A stretch of DNA of 37,919 nt from Planctomycetaceae bacterium (GTDB taxonomy: Bacteria > Planctomycetota > Planctomycetia > Pirellulales > Thermoguttaceae). The stretch is taken from positions 1-37,919 of the forward strand of contig JAISQK010000308.1 of the NCBI GenBank assembly GCA_031274255.1, given 5' to 3'. The notes beneath the pieces are model-generated. The model was not told where the DNA came from, did not search any database, and was given only the letters and a program-made list of their open reading frames with translations. Numbering within the stretch: position 1 is the first letter of the stretch; each line of letters opens with the position of its first letter. Position numbers and translations under genes: made by a program. This document shows positions 8,190-16,011 of this stretch, in pieces.

Positions 8190-10421
8190 CTACGGGTAAA
8201 CCGGGATGACACGCGGCGGCTCCGAATCCGGCGGATCCCTCCCGAAAGAACCAAGAATCCCGTGGATCGACTCCATGACATCATTTTCAAGGCGGTTTTC
8301 GAGCCATTCTCCTGCTTTTTGTTCCAATGGATTCTTCAGACCGATTTTCAGATTCGGTTCCGTCACACTCATCGGACGGTTCAAAAGGGACTGAAAAAGC
8401 GGATTCTGAAGCACTTCCTTTGCCCGTTGTTGATCTTTCGGCGACAAATTTTCTATTTGTGCGTTAATCACTCGATCAAGGTGAATCCCGTTTTGCCCCA
8501 TCACGAGGTCGAGTTCCCGCCGCCGTTCGGTGATGTCGTCCAGAATCGGCTGCAACTCCTTTTCAAAATAGGCGTCCATTTTCTCATTCGACTTTTGCGA
8601 CATCTGATTCAAAAGGACAACCGCCTTCTGATGAATGATTTGCCATTCCTGAATCAAAAACGGTTCCATCCGTGCCGCGAGATTTTCTCCGAGATTCGAG
8701 CGAAGGGAAAACTGCAACTCCTTTTGTGTTCCTGAAAGATGAAGATTCACATGGAGGGTTTTCAGACTTTCCGCGGCGAGGGTCAGAACATTTTCAACAG
8801 ATGTTCCCCGTAAATCCGGCGGCAAAACCGTCTGAATTCTGACAGGATGCTGAAGCAGCGAAAATTCTCCCTGAATCGACTCCCCGTTTACCGCAATTTC
8901 CGCAAAAAAACGGGAGATTCCCGGGGAAACGGCGAATGCCATTTCGCTGCGATTTCCCAGAAGAGATTCCGGCAGACGGTAATCGGGACAATAAACCAAA
9001 ATGTGATCTTGCGGCACGTCACGGCTCCTGTCGAGGATTGCCGTAACGTAAACGGTCGGAATTTCAAGATTCCATGCCGGATTCTCCAAAAGAGGAACAT
9101 TTCGCGGAACCTGAAGCCAATCCACCGTTTGCGGCGAAACGTCGACCGGTTCAAAGGACGCCGTCTGCATGAGATTCCGCATCCGCTGTTTCTCCCGGCT
9201 GATGAAATCCGCCGTTTCCGAGTCTGTCCTTTCGCCGTCGGGAAGAAAACAGAGGGGATTGTCCGCCGCGTTTTCGCTTGGTTTTTGCCCCGAAACGCAA
9301 AAACGGAAGATCATCGGCTTATCAAGCCGCTTCGGCTGATTACTGAAATTGCGAAATCCGCCGGTAAAATAAAGATGCCGGTGAAAAAAGTCCGTCTGAC
9401 CGTCAAAAAGAACGCTGTCGAAAAGAACTTCCGCCTTTGGAGGCTTTCCCGGAAACGGCACATGGGTTCCGGCATGTCGATTCATCGAAAAAAAACGCAA
9501 ATCTTCGAGCCATGTTTCGTCTTTTTCCGGCAAGCCTCTCCGTCCCCAATGGAGCCACGCCAGCAAGCCTTGAATCCGGCTCCGCATTTCCCCGCCAAGC
9601 ATGTATTCCGAAAGAAAATCCGCACCGATTTTCGGCACATTCAGCGGTTCCTTCATCGTTTCGATCCGCTTGCGGTCGTTGCGGATTGCGTTTTCGAGTC
9701 CCAGCCGGTCACTCTGAAGCCTCGACGGAATCTGCTGAGCTTTCTGCTGAAACCGTGCCAGTTCCTGATCTATCGCGGTAAGCTCCTGCAAAATTCCGCT
9801 TACGATTTGAATTTTATCGTTGGTCTCGTTTGCGGAATCTGTCCACTGCCGGATCCGTTCCAGGGACATTTGGACCGCTTTTCCCTGTTGCCGGAATGAT
9901 TCCGTCTCCTGCGACCATCGAAGATTGACCTTTTCCGCAAATCCGGCAATTTCAAACTGTCCGGCATACGCTTTGGCGGCCTCCTCCGGATTTTGAGACA
10001 GAATTTCTTTCATCGGAAGCTGTTTCAAGGCATTTTCCCAACGGTTCCTCCCGCCGCCAAGCTGGTTCCATGTTTGCATGAGTCCTGTTTCCGCACCGGA
10101 AAGATTCGGCTTCAACTGATGAATCCGCACTTCAGACGCCAAAAAACGCCGCCGTAGAAGTTCGCTTCCGTCGAGCCGCACCGTAACAGACTCCGCCGTT
10201 CCGAGCGGCAGTGAAGGATTTGCCGGATCGGTGATTTCCAGATCGTAAAGCATCACCTGCGTCGGCTCAAGCGATGAACGGACCGTTCCGAGATTCAGCA
10301 ACAAACCGGTCTTGGAGTGCCATACGCTGACGAGAGTCTTACGGACCGCCGCATTAATACTGCAAAGGCACACGATCAAAACGGCGGCGAGAATCAGTAA
10401 ACGGTTTAGAAGATATTTCAT
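8190..10421 (-). CDS. inner-membrane-anchored AsmA/TIGR03545-like protein
   Basis: The protein has 743 residues from the ATG at 10421, which puts a transmembrane segment (LLNRLLILAAVLIVCLCSI) at the very N-terminus; an ATG three codons upstream is equally possible. After the anchor, a VMLYDLEITDPANPSLPLGTAES-like stretch and LLRRRFLASEVRIHQLKPNL resemble the first repeats of AsmA-type and TIGR03545 proteins ('...DVADPxxPMxNL...'). These are long beta-rich periplasmic proteins linked to envelope lipid homeostasis. The middle (about 210-300) is helical and likely coiled coil. A beta-rich part and another helical stretch near the C-terminus follow. No Shine-Dalgarno sequence is visible. The family assignment rests on the N-terminal pattern and is tentative; the gene itself is certain from its length. 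Confidence 0.6.
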   Translation of the reverse strand: MKYLLNRLLILAAVLIVCLCSINAAVRKTLVSVWHSKTGLLLNLGTVRSSLEPTQVMLYDLEITDPANPSLPLGTAESVTVRLDGSELLRRRFLASEVRIHQLKPNLSGAETGLMQTWNQLGGGRNRWENALKQLPMKEILSQNPEEAAKAYAGQFEIAGFAEKVNLRWSQETESFRQQGKAVQMSLERIRQWTDSANETNDKIQIVSGILQELTAIDQELARFQQKAQQIPSRLQSDRLGLENAIRNDRKRIETMKEPLNVPKIGADFLSEYMLGGEMRSRIQGLLAWLHWGRRGLPEKDETWLEDLRFFSMNRHAGTHVPFPGKPPKAEVLFDSVLFDGQTDFFHRHLYFTGGFRNFSNQPKRLDKPMIFRFCVSGQKPSENAADNPLCFLPDGERTDSETADFISREKQRMRNLMQTASFEPVDVSPQTVDWLQVPRNVPLLENPAWNLEIPTVYVTAILDRSRDVPQDHILVYCPDYRLPESLLGNRSEMAFAVSPGISRFFAEIAVNGESIQGEFSLLQHPVRIQTVLPPDLRGTSVENVLTLAAESLKTLHVNLHLSGTQKELQFSLRSNLGENLAARMEPFLIQEWQIIHQKAVVLLNQMSQKSNEKMDAYFEKELQPILDDITERRRELDLVMGQNGIHLDRVINAQIENLSPKDQQRAKEVLQNPLFQSLLNRPMSVTEPNLKIGLKNPLEQKAGEWLENRLENDVMESIHGILGSFGRDPPDSEPPRVIPVYP

Positions 10422-10571
10422 GACGGTCATTAAGGAAACTGCGGCAAAAACGGGGAAAATTTGTACGTATATATCAATTTTCCCCGGACGTGTCAATTCC
10501 AAAATGACCGGCAAACGTCATTTTGCGTGAAAAATTTGCGAAATGACGCCATCGACAACACAAGACACCTT

Positions 10572-11621
10572 TCATGATGTCGTAAGGTCTTCATGATTGG
10601 AATCGTCTTCCTTTTGAGGGGTTTTCTCCTGCGGTCCGTAGGACTGCCGCCTGACGGAAAATTCCAGTGCCCGTCCGGCTTCGATCTGCTCGGCGATCCA
10701 TTTTCCGGTTTCCTCGCCATGAGTGGAAGGAGTCAGAATTTCCTTCACGCTTTCCTGAACCTCTTTCGGAAGGTCTTCAAACTTGGCGACATCCCATACC
10801 TGATTGTTTTTCTTCACCGTCAGACCGCCCGGCTGATCCTCCTGCCTGGGATAGATTGAGATTTGAATCTGCTCCACTGTGCCGGAATTTCCAGGCGCAA
10901 ACCGCGGAATGATGTTTCCGTGAAAACGTCTCAGAATGTCGTTGCCGAAGTGTTGTTCCATCTGTTTCCGCGACTCTTCGAGGAGACGTTGAATTTCCGG
11001 GGGAATTTCCTGTTGCGGAACCCCCTGCTGCGGACCGCCGAATCCTTCAATGATGATCCCCGGTTGGATGGAGCGGAATGTGCCGTTCGCCGGCGGCGTC
11101 ATCGGAATCGCCATATATTCAGGACGTTTGGCCGGCGTCAGTTTGAGTTCCTTTTTCTCGCCTTTTTTAATGACCGTCACGGTCTGCTCGGTTTCCTTGA
11201 CCGCGTCAACTTTTTTCATGATGTCTTCAACGCTTCCGACGGAGGTGTCGCCGATTTTGAGGAGAATGTCGGTTGATTCGATTCCCGCTCTCGTCGCAGG
11301 ACTGTCCGCCACAACCGATTCCACAAGGACACCACCCTCTTGCTCACCAAGATTCAAATGCAGCTTCAACAGCGGCGGAACCACGCCACACTGAATCCCG
11401 ACCCAATAATCGCTGACTTGCCCAAGCGGCAACTGAACCTGCTCTGGAATGACCGTGAAAAACTTTGGGATCTTTGTTTTGGATTTTTGTTCTTCCAAAA
11501 CGGTGTTTGGAGAATCAGACTCTTGTCCCATGACACGGGAAGACATTACCGCCAATGTTGTCAGACCGGTCAACGTAACCGCCATGACCGGAACAAACCA
11601 GTTTTTGAGTGTTTTTTTCAT
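10572..11621 (-). CDS. secreted PDZ-domain protein
   Basis: The protein has 349 residues and an AAAGGAG Shine-Dalgarno sequence 10 bases before the ATG. An N-terminal signal peptide or anchor (NWFVPVMAVTLTGLTTLAVMSS) is followed by a PDZ domain at about residues 72-165. That domain carries the typical GGVLVESVVADSPATRAGIESTDILLKIG pattern of HtrA/DegP PDZ domains. There is no protease domain. The rest has Gln/Pro-rich stretches, an IPPEIQRLLEESRKQMEQHF helix, and a charged tail ending in EDDSNHEDLTTS. It lies downstream of the putative anti-sigma and ECF sigma genes, about 150 bases from the anti-sigma gene. A role in sensing envelope stress for that sigma system is plausible but inferred only from context. 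Confidence 0.75.
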   Translation of the reverse strand: MKKTLKNWFVPVMAVTLTGLTTLAVMSSRVMGQESDSPNTVLEEQKSKTKIPKFFTVIPEQVQLPLGQVSDYWVGIQCGVVPPLLKLHLNLGEQEGGVLVESVVADSPATRAGIESTDILLKIGDTSVGSVEDIMKKVDAVKETEQTVTVIKKGEKKELKLTPAKRPEYMAIPMTPPANGTFRSIQPGIIIEGFGGPQQGVPQQEIPPEIQRLLEESRKQMEQHFGNDILRRFHGNIIPRFAPGNSGTVEQIQISIYPRQEDQPGGLTVKKNNQVWDVAKFEDLPKEVQESVKEILTPSTHGEETGKWIAEQIEAGRALEFSVRRQSYGPQEKTPQKEDDSNHEDLTTS

Positions 11622-11666
11622 TTCTACTCGACTCCTTTAATTGAATTGTAGGCTAGTTTTCATTTT

Positions 11667-11710
11667 GTACCAATATCCATCCATTACAAAAATCTTCTGG
11701 ATATTGGTAC
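11667..11710. terminator. 13-bp perfect inverted repeat between the anti-sigma and PDZ genes
   Basis: GTACCAATATCCA (11667-11679) and its exact complement (11698-11710) enclose an 18-base loop, about 60 bases downstream of the anti-sigma gene and 46 bases upstream of the PDZ gene start. It has no T-run. It could be a terminator or attenuator that partly uncouples the two genes, an operator for the PDZ gene, or an mRNA-stability hairpin. Confidence 0.5.
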
Positions 11711-11771
11711 CACAGGATACATGATGATTGTTGCCGTCAACGAAAAATCATTGAACGTTTTTTCAAAATTC

Positions 11772-12614
11772 TTACTGATACCGGATTCGCGGACGGTAAC
11801 GGATGTTGACCTGGTCCACCGGAATCACGGCGCGCCGACCGTCGGAAACCGGTACCACAATGTTCTGACGCTGAATGTCCACATCGTGACCTTCCGCACG
11901 AAGCCGCTGAATTTCGTTGTCGCGAAATGTCGGCGACGTGGAAAGGTAAGCCGCCGGATTGACGGACTCCGCCGGATAACACGGCACCTGTATCCCCTGA
12001 AATTCCGGATTTGCCGAATCAAGCGTCACGTACTGAAGCGGGGCGTCCGGCAACGAGGATTCCGCAAGAATCGGAGGAATATACGGCTCGTTGGGATCAA
12101 TGTACGGCATCGGTACCGGCACGGCCCCTCGCGAATCACGAGGTTCAACCGTAGTGATCACGTGTTCCGGCGGAAAGGAGCCTGGAATGGCGGTGTCGGT
12201 TCGGACAATGAGGTAAAAAATCAGTCCGCCCAGACAAAACGCCAACAGAAATCCGCTGCAAACCGCGAAAAAGTTAATTTTATTGAAAACAGTACGGACT
12301 GAATGTCTTACAGAAGAAACCGTTTTTTCCGCCGCAAGAGGGTTTCTTTCAGCGGAAAAGACTTCATCCCATGTGTTTGTTTCACCTGCTTGATCTGTTT
12401 TGCCGGTAAGGCTTTCCTGAACCATGACATTTTCAAGAAACGCCATCGCGCAGTCCCGCCAGCCGTTCTGAATTTCATCAAGACGCGAAAGGACAAGCCG
12501 CCGCTCTTCCTCGGAAAGTTCCCCATCGGCCAACCGCTCCAGCATTTCCGGCAGGAAGGATTGGAGGTCAAAAGACTCACTATTTTGATTTTTTGAATGA
12601 AATTCGTTTTGCAT
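11772..12614 (-). CDS. putative anti-sigma factor, single-pass membrane protein
   Basis: The protein has 280 residues from the ATG at 12614 (MQNEFHSK). The N-terminal, probably cytosolic, part has LPEMLERLADGELSEEERRLVLSRLDE, which matches the helical 'dGeLseeE' pattern at the start of many planctomycete anti-sigma factors. There is no HxxxCxxC zinc motif. One transmembrane segment lies at about 113-137 (FFAVCSGFLLAFCLGGLIFYLIV). The periplasmic part is Pro-rich, with no recognised domain. The ECF sigma gene lies 81 bases upstream on the same strand, which is the usual arrangement for a sigma/anti-sigma pair. The assignment comes from that position plus topology and is not proven. Confidence 0.6.
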   Translation of the reverse strand: MQNEFHSKNQNSESFDLQSFLPEMLERLADGELSEEERRLVLSRLDEIQNGWRDCAMAFLENVMVQESLTGKTDQAGETNTWDEVFSAERNPLAAEKTVSSVRHSVRTVFNKINFFAVCSGFLLAFCLGGLIFYLIVRTDTAIPGSFPPEHVITTVEPRDSRGAVPVPMPYIDPNEPYIPPILAESSLPDAPLQYVTLDSANPEFQGIQVPCYPAESVNPAAYLSTSPTFRDNEIQRLRAEGHDVDIQRQNIVVPVSDGRRAVIPVDQVNIRYRPRIRYQ

Positions 12615-12695
12615 TGAAATTCTCACTTTATCCAATTTTCCCAAATTTCGGCCAAAGGAAGATAGCACACATCTGCATTCTAAATTGGAACGGCA

Positions 12696-13247
12696 TTATC
12701 CTCTCAACTCTTGACGTAAACGCTGTCTGGCACGGTGGAGCCTTGCTTGAACAGCGGAAACGCTGATTCCGAGTTTTTCCGCCATTTCGCGGTAACGCCA
12801 CCCGTGAATGTACTTCAGCAGAAGGATTTCCCGTTCTTCCGGTTCCAGATTTTGCATTACGGCGCGAACCTGTGCGTGCCGTTCCTCGCTGAGGAGAATG
12901 TCGAGCGGTGTAAAATTCTCACGGGTCGGCTGATTCGGGACCACTTTTTCCACATAACGCTCCACCAATTTACGCCGCCTTCCCATTTTCCGCCGATACT
13001 GCAATGACTGCCGTACAGCAATCTGATACAGCCACGGCGTCACCCGCGTGACGTCCTGAATCGGGGACTTTTGAGCAATCACGGCCAGTGAGACATCTTG
13101 CCAAACATCCTCTATTGCGGCTTTTTCGCCGACCTGCGCAGCAATCACCGTCCGAAGCCATGATTCGTTTTCCCGAAGTTTGGCCTCCCAGTCGATGTCG
13201 GGCACTGTTTGGGGTTCTGAAATTCGTTTTTCCGGTGACAGGATCAC
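12696..13247 (-). CDS. ECF-type RNA polymerase sigma factor
   Basis: The protein has 183 residues. A GTG at 13247 is the likely start because AGGAG lies 5 bases upstream; the GTG two codons earlier directly abuts that Shine-Dalgarno sequence. Region 2 is seen as AAIEDVWQDVSLAVIAQ followed by RVTPWLYQIAVRQSLQYRRKMGRRRK. Region 4 is seen as LEPEEREILLLKYIHGWRYREMAEKLGISVSAVQARLHRARQRL, a helix-turn-helix typical of sigma-70 family region 4.2. This two-region build defines extracytoplasmic-function sigma factors, which direct RNA polymerase to a small regulon after an envelope or other signal. The next two genes encode a putative membrane anti-sigma factor and a PDZ protein, so a surface-stress regulon is a reasonable guess. 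Confidence 0.92.
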   Translation of the reverse strand: MILSPEKRISEPQTVPDIDWEAKLRENESWLRTVIAAQVGEKAAIEDVWQDVSLAVIAQKSPIQDVTRVTPWLYQIAVRQSLQYRRKMGRRRKLVERYVEKVVPNQPTRENFTPLDILLSEERHAQVRAVMQNLEPEEREILLLKYIHGWRYREMAEKLGISVSAVQARLHRARQRLRQELRG

Positions 13248-13442
13248 AAACACTCCTGAATTTCGTACTCTTTATGTATCAGCCGACTCCATGCGGTATT
13301 GTTGCTTTTCGTCGGAAAATGTTGTCGGAAATTTGACATTTTTTCACAAAAGGGGATGGGTGGTTTTTTAGACCGTTTGGAGGTATATTGAATAGACAGG
13401 ATGTTATTTTTGCGTCAAAATTTCACTTGAAAGGGTTGGTTT

Positions 13443-14306
13443 ATGAAGAAAGTTATGATTTGCTTCGTTGTGGCGGCGACGGTTTTAACCTGTTTCTCTT
13501 CCTCATACGCGGTTGAATTTGATGGAAAAAAGGTCAAAATGCCTGTTCACAACCGTTTGTCCGTTGCTCATCGCGGATTTTCGTACATTGCCCCGGAAAA
13601 TACGCTCCTCGCGTATAAAATGGCGGTACAGTTCAAGGCAAACGGGGCGGAATGCGATGTCCACACAACTTCCGACGGTGTGATCGTTCTGAGTCATGAC
13701 GGCAACATGAAGCGAACCTTGGGAAAGGACGCCCTTATCACCAATACGCCGTTTTCCGAATTTCGCAAAGCGGACGCAGGACTTTGGATGGGAAAACAGT
13801 TCAAAGGGGAAGTTCCTCCGACTTTGGAGGAATTTTTGGAACTTCTGAACGGGACAACCTGTTATCCTGTCATCGAAATCAAAATGAAAGGAATTGAGCA
13901 GCCGGTCATCGACCTCGTGAAAAAGCACGGCCTGTTGGACGTATCGACGATCATCACTTTCGATGCCGAAGTGGCGGCGAAGGTTCGGAAAATGGAACCG
14001 GATATCAGCGTTGCATGGCTTTACAGTGAAGACATGAAAGGGAAAACCGCCGAAGCGGAAGCCGATCGGCTGACAGAGTTTTTTCTCCAAAAATGTGCCG
14101 AGTTGGACACCAACATTCTCGACCTCAATTACGGGCTTCTTTCTGAAAAACTCATCAAAAACCTGCACGATCATGGTGTCGTCGTTTGGGCATGGACGGT
14201 GGACAATCCCAAGGGGATGGAACAACTTCTCGATTGGGGAATCGACAGCATCACGACCAACCGGACGGATTTACTCGCCGAAGTGCTGAAAAAACGCAAA
14301 ATGTAA
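13443..14306 (+). CDS. secreted glycerophosphodiester phosphodiesterase
   Basis: The protein has 287 residues and starts at an ATG with GAAAGGG 7 bases upstream. A signal peptide (MKKVMICFVVAATVLTCFSSSYA) is followed by a GDPD TIM barrel. The family residues are in place: His43-Arg44-Gly45 (AHRG), Glu52-Asn53 (PENT), Glu70 and Asp72 (AECDVH), and His85-Asp86 (LSHD). The later barrel strands are also recognisable: IEIK, ITFD, WTVDN and ITTNR. It should hydrolyse glycerophosphodiesters released from phospholipids to glycerol-3-phosphate and an alcohol in the periplasm or outside the cell. No glycerol-3-phosphate transporter lies nearby. A consensus TTGACA occurs at about 13333, but no well-spaced -10 box follows. 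Confidence 0.92.
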   Translation: MKKVMICFVVAATVLTCFSSSYAVEFDGKKVKMPVHNRLSVAHRGFSYIAPENTLLAYKMAVQFKANGAECDVHTTSDGVIVLSHDGNMKRTLGKDALITNTPFSEFRKADAGLWMGKQFKGEVPPTLEEFLELLNGTTCYPVIEIKMKGIEQPVIDLVKKHGLLDVSTIITFDAEVAAKVRKMEPDISVAWLYSEDMKGKTAEAEADRLTEFFLQKCAELDTNILDLNYGLLSEKLIKNLHDHGVVVWAWTVDNPKGMEQLLDWGIDSITTNRTDLLAEVLKKRKM

Positions 14307-14472
14307 ATCCATTACCAATGGTCCGTTTCAACGTTTTTCCAATAAAACAGCCGTCCCCTTTATGCGGCTCATGTTTTCTAACCGGAAAATGGAACCGGCT
14401 TGAGGATATTGATGATAGGATTTTCCCTACCCCGTCCCTGTTAACGGAGTAAGGAAGAGTAAGAAAATGGGA

Positions 14473-14496
14473 ACACGTTACCTACCGCTAACGTGT
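14473..14496 (-). terminator. Hairpin at the 3' end of the SMP-30-like gene
   Basis: An 8-bp perfect stem, ACACGTTA (14473-14480) and TAACGTGT (14489-14496), has an 8-base loop that includes the stop codon of the minus-strand gene. On the minus strand it is followed by TCCCATTTTC, a weak T-run. It lies between two convergent genes and could stop transcription in either direction. Confidence 0.5.
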
Positions 14497-15720
14497 CTGT
14501 CGCGGACGGGGTTGTCTGTTTTGCAGCGGAGTGATGTCGATGACCGACATGGTGTGCGGCGCATCATATTTCGTGTTTTTCAGTCCGGGAAACGGCCAGT
14601 CGAAGTTGGAGATAATCATCTTGCCGTCGCGGACAACCAGTTCCGCCGGTTGATCAAGCAGCCCTTCGGCCCCGTCGTTGTCGTCATTTTCCCAAAGCGT
14701 CCAGCACCGCACGCCGTTAGGGTTCGGGCTAGGCGGCAGCAACACGCGGTTAGAGTTGAACGGCGTTAATACACGGATGGAATTCCTTTGCGAATCGTTG
14801 ATAAAAATCAGGTCCGAATTCTCGTCGTAAAAAATGCCGTCACAACACTGATACCCGTCATCCAGAATCTTGTCGCATTTGACTTTACCGTCTTTGTCGG
14901 TCGTCACGGCATACATCACACCGTCGCCGAAATTGCCGAAATAGATGATGCCGTTTTTATCGACGGTCATACCGTCGGGACCGCTGTTGTCTTCCCGTCC
15001 GATTTTTTTGACCTTCACTTTGACGACAAGATGTTCATCTTCACCCTTGGGAAGAACTTTCAGAGGTTCCGTGCGTCCGAGGATTTCCTCACCCTTGAAA
15101 CGCCAGAGTCCGCCGGCACCGAATTCATCCGGCACAGCGCAGGTATCAGTGATCCACAGCTCATCACCGCGCCATAAAATCGCGTTCGGAAGCTGCATTC
15201 CCTCCACAACGGTCGTGATTTTGCCGGTCGGCTTTCCCTCTTTCATTTCGACGCACAACAGCCGGGACTTATAGTCCGCACTGACAAAAAACTGGTTGTC
15301 GCAAACATAAAGGTTGCCGTCCGGGCCGATTGCGAGTCCCATCGGGCCGCATTGTCCTGTTTCTTCGAACGGCGGATATTCGAGCAATTTTTCGAGCTTG
15401 CCGTCTTTGTCAATAGAACTCAACGTGGCCGGAAAATCTTTTTTACCGGTCTTGCGGTCCATTGTGTTGAAGTTCGGACAATTCAGATAGATCGTCCCTG
15501 TCTTGGGACAAACGGTCATACCGTCAGGGTTGTGACACCATTCAGGAAGCTCCAGATAGAGTTCCGGCTTGAAAAGGTCGGGATTTTGCTGAACCTGCCG
15601 GACACGGACACGGTTACGTCGCTGCAGTAACGGACGCTGCAACTGGGCAAAAAGCGATGTTTCCGCCAAAAGCAGAACCGCGATCACCGCAAAACCAAGA
15701 ACAGTCATACATTTTTTCAT
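14488..15720 (-). CDS. secreted SMP-30/gluconolactonase-like beta-propeller protein
   Basis: The protein has 410 residues. The ATG at 15720 is preceded by AAAGGAG. A signal peptide (MTVLGFAVIAVLLLAETSLFA) and an Arg/Gln-rich linker come before repeated blades of the type HNPDGMTVCPKTGTIYLNCPN, GPMGLAIGPDGNLYVCDNQ, LPNAILWRGDELWITD, SGPDGMTVDKNGIIYFGNFGDG and CDGIFYDENSDLIFINDSQ. This is the SMP-30/gluconolactonase/LRE-like propeller, whose members are often Ca2+-dependent lactonases. Glu/Asn/Asp candidates for metal binding occur in the blades, but I cannot assign the site with certainty. The substrate is unknown. No sugar pathway genes are adjacent. Confidence 0.75.
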   Translation of the reverse strand: MKKCMTVLGFAVIAVLLLAETSLFAQLQRPLLQRRNRVRVRQVQQNPDLFKPELYLELPEWCHNPDGMTVCPKTGTIYLNCPNFNTMDRKTGKKDFPATLSSIDKDGKLEKLLEYPPFEETGQCGPMGLAIGPDGNLYVCDNQFFVSADYKSRLLCVEMKEGKPTGKITTVVEGMQLPNAILWRGDELWITDTCAVPDEFGAGGLWRFKGEEILGRTEPLKVLPKGEDEHLVVKVKVKKIGREDNSGPDGMTVDKNGIIYFGNFGDGVMYAVTTDKDGKVKCDKILDDGYQCCDGIFYDENSDLIFINDSQRNSIRVLTPFNSNRVLLPPSPNPNGVRCWTLWENDDNDGAEGLLDQPAELVVRDGKMIISNFDWPFPGLKNTKYDAPHTMSVIDITPLQNRQPRPRQTR

Positions 15721-16011
15721 TGAGAAGTGACTCCTTTTTTGAGTTAAAGTGATGGATTTTTGTTAAAGCCGCTTTCATACAGAAAGAGTAAAAATTCCAT
15801 TGATCTCCATTATATAAACAATGCAGCCAAGAAACAAGTCACCTCAAACAACATCTCACCGGTATTTCCTATTCCGTAAAAAACAGTTCAAAAAAGACAC
15901 AACTCATGACGATGATAGAAAGATTGAAGCGAAATCGAAGTTCTTGGAGCGTTTTTCAAATTACGCTGTTTCTTTAAGCTATGTATTTTGGTTGATCTAT
16001 AAATTTGTTGC

